Shown here one piece after another: positions 22,847 to 31,224 of a stretch of DNA of 39,121 nt. The notes beneath the pieces were generated by a model. That model was not told the origin of the DNA, searched no databases, and saw nothing but the letters and a program-made list of their open reading frames with translations. Origin of the DNA: Roseisolibacter agri (GTDB lineage Bacteria; Gemmatimonadota; Gemmatimonadetes; Gemmatimonadales; Gemmatimonadaceae); NCBI RefSeq assembly GCF_030159095.1, contig NZ_BRXS01000012.1, positions 1-39,121 on the forward strand, in the 5' to 3' direction. The number at the start of each line of letters is the position of its first letter. Within the stretch, counting starts at the first letter, position 1. The position numbers and the translations under genes are program-made.

Positions 22847-22985
22847 GCCATTGGAGAGGATTCGGATGCTCCGGATCGGAGCGGATCGAACGGATCGCTC
22901 CGCGCGAGTGCACGGGACGTCGCCGCCACGTGGGCCGATCCGCCGCATCCGCGGCATCCGCCGCATCCGCGTCCTCCCCACAGGC
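22847..22985. repeat. Nested palindrome R10A, class A
   Basis: The arms AGGATTCGGATGCTCCGGAT and GCATCCGCCGCATCCGCGTC pair imperfectly, with the right arm drifted to repeated CCGCGGCATCCG. The loop (GGGACGTCGCCGCCACGTGG) has the R7 orientation. It joins R10B through CCGGCGCGCGAGCCCCGGAA, the reverse complement of the R3/R4 junction. In the convergent 22797-23145 gap nothing else is seen. Confidence 0.9.
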
Positions 22986-23020
22986 AGCAGGGGCCCGGCG
23001 CGCGAGCCCCGGAACGGCAT

Positions 23021-23114
23021 CGGACACGGTGATGGGATGATGAGCAGGCTCCGTGGAGCGCACAGAACGACGCGCCGCACGGAGCCTCCTGGTTCATCCT
23101 GGTCATCCTGTCCG
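23021..23114. repeat. Nested palindrome R10B, class B
   Basis: CGGACACGGTGATGGGATGA pairs with the end of TTCATCCTGGTCATCCTGTC with several mismatches. The apex is GCTCCGTGGAG ... GCACGGAGC. Together with R10A it forms an A-B pair, the mirror image of the B-A pairs at R3/R4 and R14/R15. Confidence 0.85.
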
Positions 23115-23145
23115 TTCTTGTGATGCGGGTCCGGTACGCCGATGC

Positions 23146-23550
23146 CTAGTGCGCGCGCAGCGACCGCGCGACCAGCCCCACGCCCGCCGCCAGCAGGCCG
23201 AGCATCACCAGCGTGTTGAAGAGGCTCGTCGGGCGGAAGTAGACCTGCAGGTTGACGATGATCCCCGTCACGATGATCACCGCGCCTGCCGCCGTCAGCA
23301 GCCAGCCCCACACCGAGCGGCCGTCGAAGAACAGCAGCCCGATGCCGAGCAGCAGCGGGACGAGCGACATCCCGAACGCGCTGTGCCCCCACAGCTGCCA
23401 GTAGCCGCTGCTGACCGTCACCTGGTTGGTGAGCAGCCACCCGCCGGCGACCACCAGCGCCGCGCCGAGCAGGAACTCGCCGATGCCGCCGGGCGTGCCG
23501 CCCGCGCCGCGCGGACGCTCGCCGCGCGTGTCGTCCCGCAGGTCCTCCAT
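23146..23550 (-). CDS. Four-helix membrane protein of unknown function (134 aa)
   Basis: This is an integral membrane protein. A charged N-terminus (EDLRDDTRGERPRG) is followed by hydrophobic segments at about 24-41, 58-75, 80-101 and 112-129 (MLGLLAAGVGLVARSLRAH). The glycine-rich GGIGEFLLGAALVVAGGWLL opening resembles small LiaF/DUF-type membrane proteins, but I cannot assign a family. ATG 23550 has GGAGGA about nine bases upstream. It is divergent from the membrane protein gene at 23707. Confidence 0.75.
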   Translation of the reverse strand: MEDLRDDTRGERPRGAGGTPGGIGEFLLGAALVVAGGWLLTNQVTVSSGYWQLWGHSAFGMSLVPLLLGIGLLFFDGRSVWGWLLTAAGAVIIVTGIIVNLQVYFRPTSLFNTLVMLGLLAAGVGLVARSLRAH

Positions 23551-23670
23551 GCGCCGTTTCCTCCGGAATCCGGTGACGTGTCCCGCGCTCCGACAAGGTT
23601 CGCTCTCCGCGCGCGCTCCACAACCTCCGCACATGGCGCGGCTGGCGTGAGCCGGGCGGGCGCGCCAACG

Positions 23671-23676
23671 TACGCT
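23671..23676 (+). promoter_or_regulatory. TACGCT, candidate -10
   Basis: This TANNNT hexamer lies 30 bases before ATG 23707, with a GGAG ribosome binding site (about 23697) downstream of the expected start point. Confidence 0.35.
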
Positions 23677-23706
23677 CCCCTGCCCGTCCCCGCCTCCGGA
23701 GCCTCC

Positions 23707-24120
23707 ATGTCCCGCCTCCGTCCCGTCCTCGGTCTCGCCGTCGGCGTCGTGCTCGTGGTGAGCAGCGCGATGCACTCGCTCATGGGCTGGCCCGGCCTGC
23801 ACGCCGCGCTCGTCGCCGCCGACACGCCGTCCGACCTGATCGCCGGCCTGCGCATCGGCTGGCACTTCGGCGGCGCGATGATCCTGACGCTGGGGCTCGT
23901 GTCGCTCTGGTCGTTCGCGCAGCGCCTGCGCGGGCGCGCGGTGTCGCTGCAGGCGCTGCGCGCGTTCGCCGCCGCGTACGCGCTGTTCGGCGCCTACGCG
24001 CTCGTCACCGGCGACCTGAACCCGTTCTTCCTCATCTTCGTCGTGCCGGGCGTGCTGCTGTTCGTCGCGGCGGGCGAGCCGGCCGTCGCCGTCCGCGACG
24101 CGTTGCCGCTCGCGGCGTGA
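23707..24120 (+). CDS. Four-helix membrane protein of unknown function (137 aa)
   Basis: This is an inner-membrane protein with helices at about residues 5-25, 52-72, 82-102 and 105-123. The first loop carries SSAMHSLMGWPGLHAALVAA with two His, and the second helix begins IGWHFGGAMILTLGL with another. The MHSLMGW ... WHFGG pair of His motifs recurs in a group of small membrane proteins I cannot name. ATG 23707 has GGAG upstream. The arginase-like gene follows after 18 bases. Confidence 0.72.
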   Translation: MSRLRPVLGLAVGVVLVVSSAMHSLMGWPGLHAALVAADTPSDLIAGLRIGWHFGGAMILTLGLVSLWSFAQRLRGRAVSLQALRAFAAAYALFGAYALVTGDLNPFFLIFVVPGVLLFVAAGEPAVAVRDALPLAA

Positions 24121-24138
24121 GCACCGCATGAGCGTCGG

Positions 24139-24966
24139 ATGAACGTCGCGCTGCTGCTGGTCCCCTTCGACTCCGCGCAGCGCGGCGCGCGCATGGGCGC
24201 GGGCCCCGAGGCGCTGGTGCGCGCGGGCCTCGCCGACGCGCTCGCGCGGCGCGGCCACGACGTGACGCAGACCGTCGTCGAGCCGCCATCCGACGCGTGG
24301 CGCGCGGAGATCGCGACCGCGTTCGCGCTGGCGGCCGCCGTGTCCGACGCGGTGCGCGACGCGCGCGCATCCGATCGTTTCCCGCTGGTGCTCGCCGGCA
24401 ACTGCCTGACGTCGCTCGGCGTCGCCGCGGGGCTCGGGGAGGCGCCGAGCGTGCTGTGGTGCGACGCGCACGGCGACTACAACACGCCCGAGACCACCGT
24501 CGGCGGCTTTCTCGACGGGATGGCGCTGGCGACGCTCACGGGCGCCTGCTGGCGCGCGATGGCGTGCGCCGTGCCCGGCTTCGTGCCCGTCGATGCGTCG
24601 CGCGTGTGGCTGCTGGGCGCGCGCGACCTGGATCCCCTGGAGGCGGAGGCGCTGCGTACGTCGCCCATCCGCCAGGTGCCCGCGTCGGCGATCGACGCGC
24701 CGCTGGCGGACGACGCGGCGCGCGCGCTGCCCGGCCCACGCTACCTGCACCTCGACCTCGACGTGCTCGATCCGCGCGACGGCCGCGCGAACGGCTACGC
24801 GGCGCCCGACGGCGTGCGAGCCGCGGCGCTCGTGCGCTTCTGCGGCGCGCTCGGCGCACGCGCGCGGCCGGCGGCGATGACGCTGTCGGCGTACGATCCC
24901 GCGCACGACGCGGACGGGCGCGCGGCGCGGGTCGCGATCGCGGCGGTGGAGGCGCTGCTGGGCTAG
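24139..24966 (+). CDS. Arginase/ureohydrolase-fold protein with altered metal site (275 aa)
   Basis: This is a cytoplasmic ureohydrolase-fold protein. The binuclear manganese motifs DAHGD (Asp109, His111, Asp113) and DLDVLDP (Asp206, Asp208) are intact. The usual GGDHS motif, whose His binds one manganese, reads GNCLTS (Asn88-Cys89), so Cys would replace that ligand. Such NC variants occur in arginase-like proteins, so it may bind metal differently or use another substrate than arginine, agmatine or formiminoglutamate. It lies 18 bases after a membrane protein gene, and its stop shares a CTAG with the convergent hydrolase gene. Confidence 0.85.
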   Translation: MNVALLLVPFDSAQRGARMGAGPEALVRAGLADALARRGHDVTQTVVEPPSDAWRAEIATAFALAAAVSDAVRDARASDRFPLVLAGNCLTSLGVAAGLGEAPSVLWCDAHGDYNTPETTVGGFLDGMALATLTGACWRAMACAVPGFVPVDASRVWLLGARDLDPLEAEALRTSPIRQVPASAIDAPLADDAARALPGPRYLHLDLDVLDPRDGRANGYAAPDGVRAAALVRFCGALGARARPAAMTLSAYDPAHDADGRAARVAIAAVEALLG

Positions 24967-26222
24967 CGCGCCGCGGCCGGCACCACGCGCGTCTGCACGC
25001 GGCCGCCCGGCACCCGCGCCCAGCGCGGCGCGTCATCCGCCAGCCGCGCGGGCAGCGCCGCCACGTCGCCGGTGCGCGCGAGGTGGGCGTCGAGGAAGTC
25101 GGCGAGCGACGCGACCATCGCGACGTACGCCGCCGCCTTCGTCGCCACCGACGAGTCGCGCGCGGCGTAGCCCGCGCCCGGGCGCGCCGGCAGCAGCGGC
25201 TGCCAGAGCAGCGCGTACGAGTTGAAGTCGACGTGGTCGAGCCCCGTGAGCTCGACCGAGTAGCGCGGCGCGCGCGTCATCGCGTCGAGCACCCGGCGGT
25301 CCACCGTCGTGTCGGCGCGGTGCATCTCGAACACCGGCACGGCAACACGCGTGGGCACGAACAGCGGCGCGCGCAGCACGCGCTCCGTGTGCGAGCGTCC
25401 GATGAAGGACGCGTCGAGCCCGAACACCGCGTCCACCCACCGGTTGCGCGCGGCGGCCACCAGCCCGGCCGCGCCCCCGAAGCTGAAGCCACCGGCAGCG
25501 AGGCGCGTGCGGTCGGCGTACGGCACGCGCGCGAGGTGCGCGATCACCGCCTCCACGTCGCGCGTCATCGTCTCGAGGCCCGCGTCGTCGGCCGGCAGGT
25601 CGGCGCCGTCCACGCCGACCGACGGGAACGCGGCGACGACGTAGCCGCGGCTGGCGAGGTGCTCCCACAGGACGACGTTCTCGTCGACGCTGTGGTACGC
25701 GCCGCCGCCGAAGACGACGACCGGGAAGCGTCCCGGCGCCGCCGGCGCGGCGCGCACGACGGGCCGCGGCGTCGCGAGCAGCCGCGCCATCACGCCCGCG
25801 GTGTCGCCCGCCGTGACCGCGCCGCCGAGCGCGCGCGCGTAGCGCCGCGCGGTGAACTGGACGAGGCCGAGGGTGCGCTCGCGCAGCGCGTCGGCCACCG
25901 GCGGCGCGCTGCCGGCGTCGGGCCGCACGTCGAGGTAGTCGCCGTAGCGCAGCGTCGCGCGCGACGTGGCTGGCGATGTCGCACGTCGCGCGGCCGGATA
26001 CCAGATGCGCAGCGGCAGCACGCGCGGCGCCTCGGACGCGCCGACACCGGACCGCGCGGTGGACGCGGCCGTGTCGGGCACCGCGGTGCGCGTGGAGTCG
26101 ACGACGTACGTCAGGCGGTAGCCGACGGCGTGGCGGCCGGGGGGCAGGTCGGCGGCCTGGCTCTGCGCCCGTGCGGGCAGGCAGGCGGCGATCACGAGGG
26201 CGGGCAGCAGCGAGATGCGCAC
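24963..26222 (-). CDS. Exported alpha/beta hydrolase, dienelactone hydrolase/PAF-acetylhydrolase type (419 aa)
   Basis: This is a secreted serine hydrolase. MRISLLPALVIAACLPARAQ is the signal peptide (a Cys is present at 14 but the site looks like signal peptidase I, ARAQ). A variable region (about 30-155) has LRIWYPAARR, typical of the group. GRFPVVVFGGGAYHSVDENV is the oxyanion region, and GGFSFGGAAGLVAA carries nucleophile Ser247. The Asp (GLDASF) and a His (LDHVDFN) are plausible triad partners. The substrate is unknown. Its stop overlaps that of the arginase-like gene by three bases. Confidence 0.83.
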   Translation of the reverse strand: MRISLLPALVIAACLPARAQSQAADLPPGRHAVGYRLTYVVDSTRTAVPDTAASTARSGVGASEAPRVLPLRIWYPAARRATSPATSRATLRYGDYLDVRPDAGSAPPVADALRERTLGLVQFTARRYARALGGAVTAGDTAGVMARLLATPRPVVRAAPAAPGRFPVVVFGGGAYHSVDENVVLWEHLASRGYVVAAFPSVGVDGADLPADDAGLETMTRDVEAVIAHLARVPYADRTRLAAGGFSFGGAAGLVAAARNRWVDAVFGLDASFIGRSHTERVLRAPLFVPTRVAVPVFEMHRADTTVDRRVLDAMTRAPRYSVELTGLDHVDFNSYALLWQPLLPARPGAGYAARDSSVATKAAAYVAMVASLADFLDAHLARTGDVAALPARLADDAPRWARVPGGRVQTRVVPAAAR

Positions 26223-26441
26223 GGCGGGTCGGGCGAGGGACTACGGGAGCGACCGGGCGTCGCCCCTCGACACACGACGCGGCCGCGGCGTCCGGAGCTT
26301 CGCGCCGCGGCGACGCGCACGATCATTTTTTCCATCCGTGAACGAATCGCTGTCCGCCGCGGACGCCGCGTGACGCCGCCGCGCGTGCCGGAGTCCGCCC
26401 TCGGGACCACCCGCCGCACTCCCTCGCCACCAGGATCCGCG

Positions 26442-26918
26442 ATGGCCGCGCCTCACCCCCGGACCGCCGGCCGCGTGCGCCCCAAGGCCGTCTGCGTCTG
26501 CCGCGATGGCGACCGCATCCTCGTCAACGCGGCCGTCGACCGCGTGAAGGGCGAGCGGTACTACGGCCCGCTCGGCGGCGAGATCGAGTTCGGCGAGTAC
26601 GCCGCGGACGCCGTCGCGCGCGAGCTGCGCGAGGAGATCGGCGTCGCCATCGAGGAGGTGCAGCTGCTCGGCGTGCTCGAGAACGTGTTCACCTACGAGG
26701 GGACGCCGGGGCACGAGATCGTCTTCGTGTTCGACGCGCGGCTCGCCGACCCGTCGCTGTACGCGCGCGCGACGCTCGTCGGCGAGGAGTCGAACGGGCT
26801 CACCTTCGTCGCGCAGTGGCTGCCGCTGGAGACCTTCGCGCCGGGCGGCCCGCCGCTCTACCCCGACGGCCTGTACGCGCTGCTGCATGCAGGACGGCGC
26901 GCACGGCGGGACGCCTGA
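26442..26918 (+). CDS. Nudix hydrolase (158 aa)
   Basis: This is a cytoplasmic Nudix enzyme that hydrolyses nucleoside diphosphates linked to another group. The full Nudix box is present at residues 45-68, GGEIEFGEYAADAVARELRE followed by EIGV, fitting Gx5Ex7REUxEExGU. RPKAVCVCRDGDRILVNAAV precedes it and HEIVFVFDARLADPSLYARA follows. The substrate is not predictable. It starts 220 bases from a divergent hydrolase gene; in that 26223-26441 gap I see a short T-rich patch (26325-26330) and no convincing promoter. It is followed after three bases by the DUF3303 gene. Confidence 0.92.
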   Translation: MAAPHPRTAGRVRPKAVCVCRDGDRILVNAAVDRVKGERYYGPLGGEIEFGEYAADAVARELREEIGVAIEEVQLLGVLENVFTYEGTPGHEIVFVFDARLADPSLYARATLVGEESNGLTFVAQWLPLETFAPGGPPLYPDGLYALLHAGRRARRDA

Positions 26919-26921
26919 CCG

Positions 26922-27191
26922 ATGCTCTACCTCGTGATCGAGCACTTCCGCGGCGGTGACCCGGCGCCCGTGTACCACCGCTTCCGCGACCAGGGCCGCC
27001 TCGCGCCCGATGGCCTGCGCTACGTCGCGAGCTGGGTGACGACCGACCTCGCGCGCTGCTACCAGGTGATGGAGTGCGACGACCGCGCGCTGCTGGATGA
27101 ATGGATCGCGCGCTGGGCGGACATCGTCGCGTTCGAGGTCGTGCCCGTGGTGACGTCGGCGGAGGCGGCGCGGGCGGTTCTTGGACCCTGA
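26922..27191 (+). CDS. DUF3303 family protein (89 aa)
   Basis: This is a small cytoplasmic ferredoxin-like alpha/beta protein of the DUF3303 family. It matches along its whole length: MLYLVIEHFRGGDPAPVYHR, FRDQGRLAPDGLRYVASWVT, RCYQVMECDDRALLDEWIAR and FEVVPVVTSAEAA. The function is unknown. The three-base gap to the Nudix gene implies cotranscription. The stop is directly followed by the GCTGCGGGCTGCG flank of repeat R11. Confidence 0.92.
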   Translation: MLYLVIEHFRGGDPAPVYHRFRDQGRLAPDGLRYVASWVTTDLARCYQVMECDDRALLDEWIARWADIVAFEVVPVVTSAEAARAVLGP

Positions 27192-27242
27192 CGCTGCGGG
27201 CTGCGTGCTGCGTGGCATGCACCGCCGCGCCGGACCGCTCTC

Positions 27243-27381
27243 GCCTTTGGGGGGATGCGGATCCTCCGGATGAAGGCGGATGCTCCGGATCGCTCCGCAT
27301 CGGCGCAGGGAGCGTCGCCGCCATGCGGAGCGATCCGAACGATCCGTTCCGATCCGGAGCATCCGCATCCCCCCAACGGAC
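27243..27381. repeat. Nested palindrome R11, class A
   Basis: The arms GGGGGATGCGGATCCTCCGG and CCGGAGCATCCGCATCCCCC pair, with the loop in the R7 orientation (GGGAGCGTCGCCGCCATGCG). The full nested set of flanks is visible: GCTGCGGGCTGCGTGCTGCG (27193) on the left, and GACGCGTCCCGAGCGGCCGT plus ACGCAGCACGCAGCACG (27403-27440) on the right. The rest of the 27192-27512 gap holds a promoter-like pair. Confidence 0.93.
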
Positions 27382-27450
27382 ACCATCTCCGCGGCGCACC
27401 GACGCGTCCCGAGCGGCCGTACACGCAGCACGCAGCACGCCGCCGAGTAT

Positions 27451-27480
27451 TGTCCCTTCCCTCACGCCGCCCCTACATTC
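27451..27480 (+). promoter_or_regulatory. Candidate promoter, TTGTCC - 18 - TACATT
   Basis: TTGTCC (27451-27456) and TACATT (27475-27480) are spaced by 18 bases just downstream of the flank of R11. A start near 27487 would leave a short leader with GGAG at 27501 before ATG 27513. Confidence 0.5.
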
Positions 27481-27512
27481 GCCCGTCCCCAACCTCTGAC
27501 GGAGCAGTGACC

Positions 27513-28436
27513 ATGCGAGCGATCATGTGGCGCGTCGTGCTCGGCGCCGCGCTCGCGCTGGCGGCGGTGCCGCGCGGCGCGGCGGCCCAGAACGAGGGTG
27601 CCCTGCGCGCCGCGTTCGAGGGGCGGACCGTCACCGTGCGGATCGACATGCCCGCCACCAGCCAGGGCGTCGACGTCTACCCGCTGGACGCCGTGCCGCT
27701 GGACGTGCGCGAGGTCGCGCAGCGCCTCAAGGACAACGGCACCGCGCTGCGCATCGGCCAGCAGGCGATGGTCACCAAGGTCGTCGTCAAGAAGAACTCG
27801 CACATCGAGTTCCAGCTCGGCGGCGGCGGCTACGGCACGCTCGGCGACTGGTCGGGCTCCACCGTCAACGCCGTCGCCGCCGGCGAGACGCGCGCCGAGA
27901 AGGCGCTGCGCGACTCCATCAAGGCGACGTCCGACAGGGGGCAGCGCCAGCGCATGCAGCGCGAGCTCGACGCGCAGCGCAGCGCCCGCGAGCGCGAGAA
28001 CGCCCGCGCCGCCGCCGAGGCGCAGCAGGCCAACGCCGCGCGCGAGACGCTGCTGCGGGCGAAGCGCGTCGAGAGCGGCAGCCGCTTCAACGTCCGCTTC
28101 CGCCAGGGCATCCCGCCCGAGCAGCTGACGCCCGAAGGCGTGATGCGCGCGCTCGCGCGCTGGGTCGACTTCGGCGCCGCGACGCCGGCGGGCGCGCCCA
28201 CGGCGACGCCGGTCGTGAAGGACGACGCGACGCCAGCGGCCACCGGCATCGCCGCGCTGCGCAAGGGACTGCTCGTCGAGCAGGTCGAGGCGCTGCTCGG
28301 CCCCGCGAGCGCGGTCGGCGAGTCGCGCGAGGGCACGCTGACGCTCGTGCGCCGCACCTACCGCCGCGACGGGATGCAGGTCGTCGGGCGGTTCGTGAAC
28401 GACGTCCTGATCGACTTCGCGATCACGCCCCGCTGA
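27513..28436 (+). CDS. Exported protein with coiled-coil middle and BamE-like end (307 aa)
   Basis: This is a periplasmic protein: MRAIMWRVVLGAALALAAVP to GAAAQ is a signal peptide. Residues of about 25-115 form a beta-rich domain (VTVRIDMPATSQGVDVYPLD, VVVKKNSHIEFQLGGGGYGT). Residues of about 125-190 are a charged helical stretch rich in Arg, Glu, Gln and Ala, likely a coiled coil. The end (about 245-307), GIAALRKGLLVEQVEALLGP and VRRTYRRDGMQVVGRFVNDV, resembles the BamE/SmpA fold. The whole is a type I have seen in Acidobacteria-like genomes but cannot name. Its stop overlaps the convergent kinase gene by 14 bases. Confidence 0.7.
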   Translation: MRAIMWRVVLGAALALAAVPRGAAAQNEGALRAAFEGRTVTVRIDMPATSQGVDVYPLDAVPLDVREVAQRLKDNGTALRIGQQAMVTKVVVKKNSHIEFQLGGGGYGTLGDWSGSTVNAVAAGETRAEKALRDSIKATSDRGQRQRMQRELDAQRSARERENARAAAEAQQANAARETLLRAKRVESGSRFNVRFRQGIPPEQLTPEGVMRALARWVDFGAATPAGAPTATPVVKDDATPAATGIAALRKGLLVEQVEALLGPASAVGESREGTLTLVRRTYRRDGMQVVGRFVNDVLIDFAITPR

Positions 28437-30828
28437 CGGGGCCCGCGCCCGCGTCGGCCGCCGTGGTGCGCGCACCCTCGATCGCGTCGCGCACCGCGCC
28501 CACCAGGTCGCGCGCGGTGAACGGCTTGTGCAGCAGCGCGACGACGCCGAGCGCCTGCACCAGCGCCGGCGTGACGAGGTGGCTGTAGCCCGTCGTGAGG
28601 ATGACCGGCAGCCCGGGGCGCAGGCGCAGCAGCTCGCGCGCGAGCTTGTCGCCGGTGAGCCCCGGCATCGTGACGTCGCTGACGACGACGTCCACCGCGC
28701 CGCGCGGCTCGTCGAGCGCGTGCAGCGCCTCGATCCCGTCGCGGCAGTAGGTCACGTCGTAGCCGGCGCGCGTCAGCGCCTGCGTGGCGAAGCGCGCCAG
28801 CGACGGCTCGTCCTCCACCAGCATCACGCGCCCGCGGCCGTGCACGTCGGGCGTGGGGCGCGGCTCGGTCACCGGCGGCGTGGGCGCGAGCGGCAGCGAC
28901 ACGCGGAACGTCGCGCCCGCGCCCGGCGCGCTGTCGACCGCGATCGTGCCGCCGTGCGCGGTGACGATGCCGTGCACCACCGCGAGCCCCATCCCCGTCC
29001 CCTCGCCGCGCGGCTTCGTCGTGTAGAACGGCTCGAACAGGCGGTCGCGCGCTTCCACCGGGATGCCCTGGCCCGTGTCGCGCACCGCCAGCACCGCCGC
29101 CGGCGGGCCGCCGCGCCGCTCGACCGCCAGCGTCACCGAGAGGAAGCCGCCGCCCTCCGCGCGCATCGCGTACTCGGCGTTCGTGCACAGGTTCACGATC
29201 ACCTGCTGCAGCGCCGTCGCGTCGCCGAGCACCGCCACCGGGTCGTCGGGGAGCCGCGCGTCGAGCGTCACGGTCGAGGGGATGGTCGCGCGCAGCAGCC
29301 GCAGGCTCTCCTGCGTCAGCGCGCGCAGGTCCACCGGCGCGGTCTGCCGCTCGGAGTGGCGGCTGAACGTCAGGATCTGGCGCACCAGGTCGCGCGCGCG
29401 CAGGCTGGCCGTGCGGATCTCCCGCAGCGACTCGCGCAGCGCGTGCCCTTCGGGCACCAGCGCGTCGACGTCGCCGAGCGCCAGCTCCGTGTTCCCCAGC
29501 ACGACGCCGAGCATGTTGTTGAAGTCGTGCGCGATCCCGCCCGCCAGCGTGCCGAGCGACTCCATCTTCTCGGTCTGGCGCACGCGCTGCTCCAGCGCAC
29601 GCCGCTCGGTGTCGTCGTCCACCGTGCCGACGAAGCCGGTCACGCGGTCCCCCTCGCGCACGGGCGTGATGCGCGTGCGCACGTGCCGCTCGCTCCCGTC
29701 GGGCAGGCGCAGGCGGTAGTCCTTCGTCGCGGGCCGCCCCTCGGACAGCGCGGCGTCGCGTTCCGCGAACACGCGTGCTCGGTCGTCGGGATGGATGCGC
29801 TGCTCCATCGCCTCGCGGCCGAACGGCGTGTCGGGCGTGAGGTGCCAGATCTCGTTGAGGCGCGGGTTGGCGTACACGACCTGGCCGCGCGCGTCCATCA
29901 GGTAGATGCCGAGCGGTGACCCCGCGGCGAGCGTGCGGAAGCGCGCCTCGCTCGTGCGCAGCGCGTCCTCGGCCTGGTGGCGCGCGGTGACGTCCTGCGA
30001 CACCACGGACACGCCCGTGATGCGCCCCCGCTGGTCGACGATCGGATGGAAGGTGCTCTCGAAGTAGCGCAGGCCCTCGGCGAGCGGCTGCAGCGTCAGC
30101 TCGACGAAGCGCTCGCCGGACAGCGCGCGGTGGTAGTAGGCGGTCCAGAGCGCGCGCAGGTCGTCGGGGAACTGCGGCCCGACGACCGCGTCGCCCACCT
30201 CGAGGTCGTGGCCGCTGATCTGCCGCTGCGCCGCGTGGAACTGCGCGTTCGCGCTCAGCAGCCGCAGCTGCGGGTCCACCGCCCAGAGCAGCGCGTCGGT
30301 GTTGTCGAGCATGGCGAGCATGCGCGCGCGCTCCAGCACCAGCTCGTTCACCAGCCGCACGTAGAACTCCTGCGGCACCGGCGCGCGGAGCGGCGTGCGC
30401 GCGTCCGTGGCGCGGGCGCGCTGCGCGGTGGGCGCCGAGAGGTCGACGGCGTAGCCCATCCACTGGCCGTCGGCGCCGGGGATGAACGCGCACACGAGGA
30501 GCACCGGCACGCGCGTGCCGTCCTTGCGGTAGAACTCCTTCTGGTACGGCACCGTGAAGCCGCCGCTCTCGGCGGCCTGGCGGCTGCCGGCCGCGTCGAG
30601 GTGGAGGAACTCGGGCGGCGTCATCTCCGCCCAGTTCATGCGCCCGGCCTCGAAGTCCTCGCGCGTGTAGCCGACGATCGCGAGGAAGGCGTCGTCGGCC
30701 TCGGTGATCTCCTCGCCGATCCCCATCATCACGCCGACGATCGACGCCGGCAGCCGCGGCGCGGCGGGCGGGACGTGCACCGCGCGAGGACGCTCGACCG
30801 CCTCGTCGCGGCCGTGGGTGATGTCCAT
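28423..30828 (-). CDS. Hybrid PAS sensor histidine kinase with receiver domain (801 aa)
   Basis: This is a soluble hybrid kinase. PAS domains are seen at about 28-150 (GEEITEADDAFLAIVGYTRE), 165-285 (NTDALLWAVDPQLRLLSANA) and 290-415 (SPLGIYLMDARGQVVYANPR). HisKA has LGTLAGGIAHDFNNMLGVVL with His434, the NtrB-like H box, then HATPase with DTGQGIPVEARDRLFEPFYT and GTGMGLAVVHGI. A receiver domain (about 665-790) has MLVEDEPS and VVSDVTMPG with phospho-acceptor Asp718. The output partner is not encoded nearby. ATG 30828 lacks a ribosome binding site. It is convergent with the exported protein at 27513. Confidence 0.92.
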   Translation of the reverse strand: MDITHGRDEAVERPRAVHVPPAAPRLPASIVGVMMGIGEEITEADDAFLAIVGYTREDFEAGRMNWAEMTPPEFLHLDAAGSRQAAESGGFTVPYQKEFYRKDGTRVPVLLVCAFIPGADGQWMGYAVDLSAPTAQRARATDARTPLRAPVPQEFYVRLVNELVLERARMLAMLDNTDALLWAVDPQLRLLSANAQFHAAQRQISGHDLEVGDAVVGPQFPDDLRALWTAYYHRALSGERFVELTLQPLAEGLRYFESTFHPIVDQRGRITGVSVVSQDVTARHQAEDALRTSEARFRTLAAGSPLGIYLMDARGQVVYANPRLNEIWHLTPDTPFGREAMEQRIHPDDRARVFAERDAALSEGRPATKDYRLRLPDGSERHVRTRITPVREGDRVTGFVGTVDDDTERRALEQRVRQTEKMESLGTLAGGIAHDFNNMLGVVLGNTELALGDVDALVPEGHALRESLREIRTASLRARDLVRQILTFSRHSERQTAPVDLRALTQESLRLLRATIPSTVTLDARLPDDPVAVLGDATALQQVIVNLCTNAEYAMRAEGGGFLSVTLAVERRGGPPAAVLAVRDTGQGIPVEARDRLFEPFYTTKPRGEGTGMGLAVVHGIVTAHGGTIAVDSAPGAGATFRVSLPLAPTPPVTEPRPTPDVHGRGRVMLVEDEPSLARFATQALTRAGYDVTYCRDGIEALHALDEPRGAVDVVVSDVTMPGLTGDKLARELLRLRPGLPVILTTGYSHLVTPALVQALGVVALLHKPFTARDLVGAVRDAIEGARTTAADAGAGPVSGA

Positions 30829-31021
30829 CGTCGGAGTGGGCGCGGGTGGACCGGTCGAGAATCCCTTGCCCCCCCAGTATTGGGCACAACGCCGATCCTG
30901 GCCATGGCCGCCGCGTGCGGAATCGGTGCGTGGAGCAGCCGACTGCCGCAGACGTCGCCGGACTGCCGGAGACGGATGTTCAGCGCGTCCGTCCGGTCGG
31001 CGCACGGGCCCCGGAGCGGCG

Positions 31022-31160
31022 AACGGCGTTGGCAAGGATGAAAGTCCGATAAGGTCTGATAACGACGGAGGGCTCCGGTGTGGCGCGACGTTCGTCGCCA
31101 CCACGCGGAGCCATCCGTCGTCATCCGATCTGGTCAGATCTTGTCCTTGCCGATGCCGTT
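31022..31160. repeat. Nested palindrome R12, class C
   Basis: AACGGCGTTGGCAAGGATG pairs with CCTTGCCGATGCCGTT, and GTCCGATAAGGTCTGATAAC pairs with the TCATCCGATCTGGTCAGATC side. The apex is GCTCCGGTGTGG ... CCACGCGGAGC. The right flank ends in CCGCAGTCCGCAGCCCG (31194). In the 30829-31224 gap I see this element, plus the GC-poorer AGTATTGGGCACAAC near 30885, which might be part of the kinase promoter. Confidence 0.9.
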
Positions 31161-31224
31161 CGGGCCCGATGGGATCATGCAGGACTCAGGACCCGCAGTC
31201 CGCAGCCCGCCGCCCGCAGCTTGT

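Noticed and set aside
26319-26345. T-rich patch ahead of the Nudix gene as a terminator or promoter
   Set aside because: The T run is not preceded by a stable stem, and no TANNNT/TTGNNN pair at proper spacing is visible on either strand.
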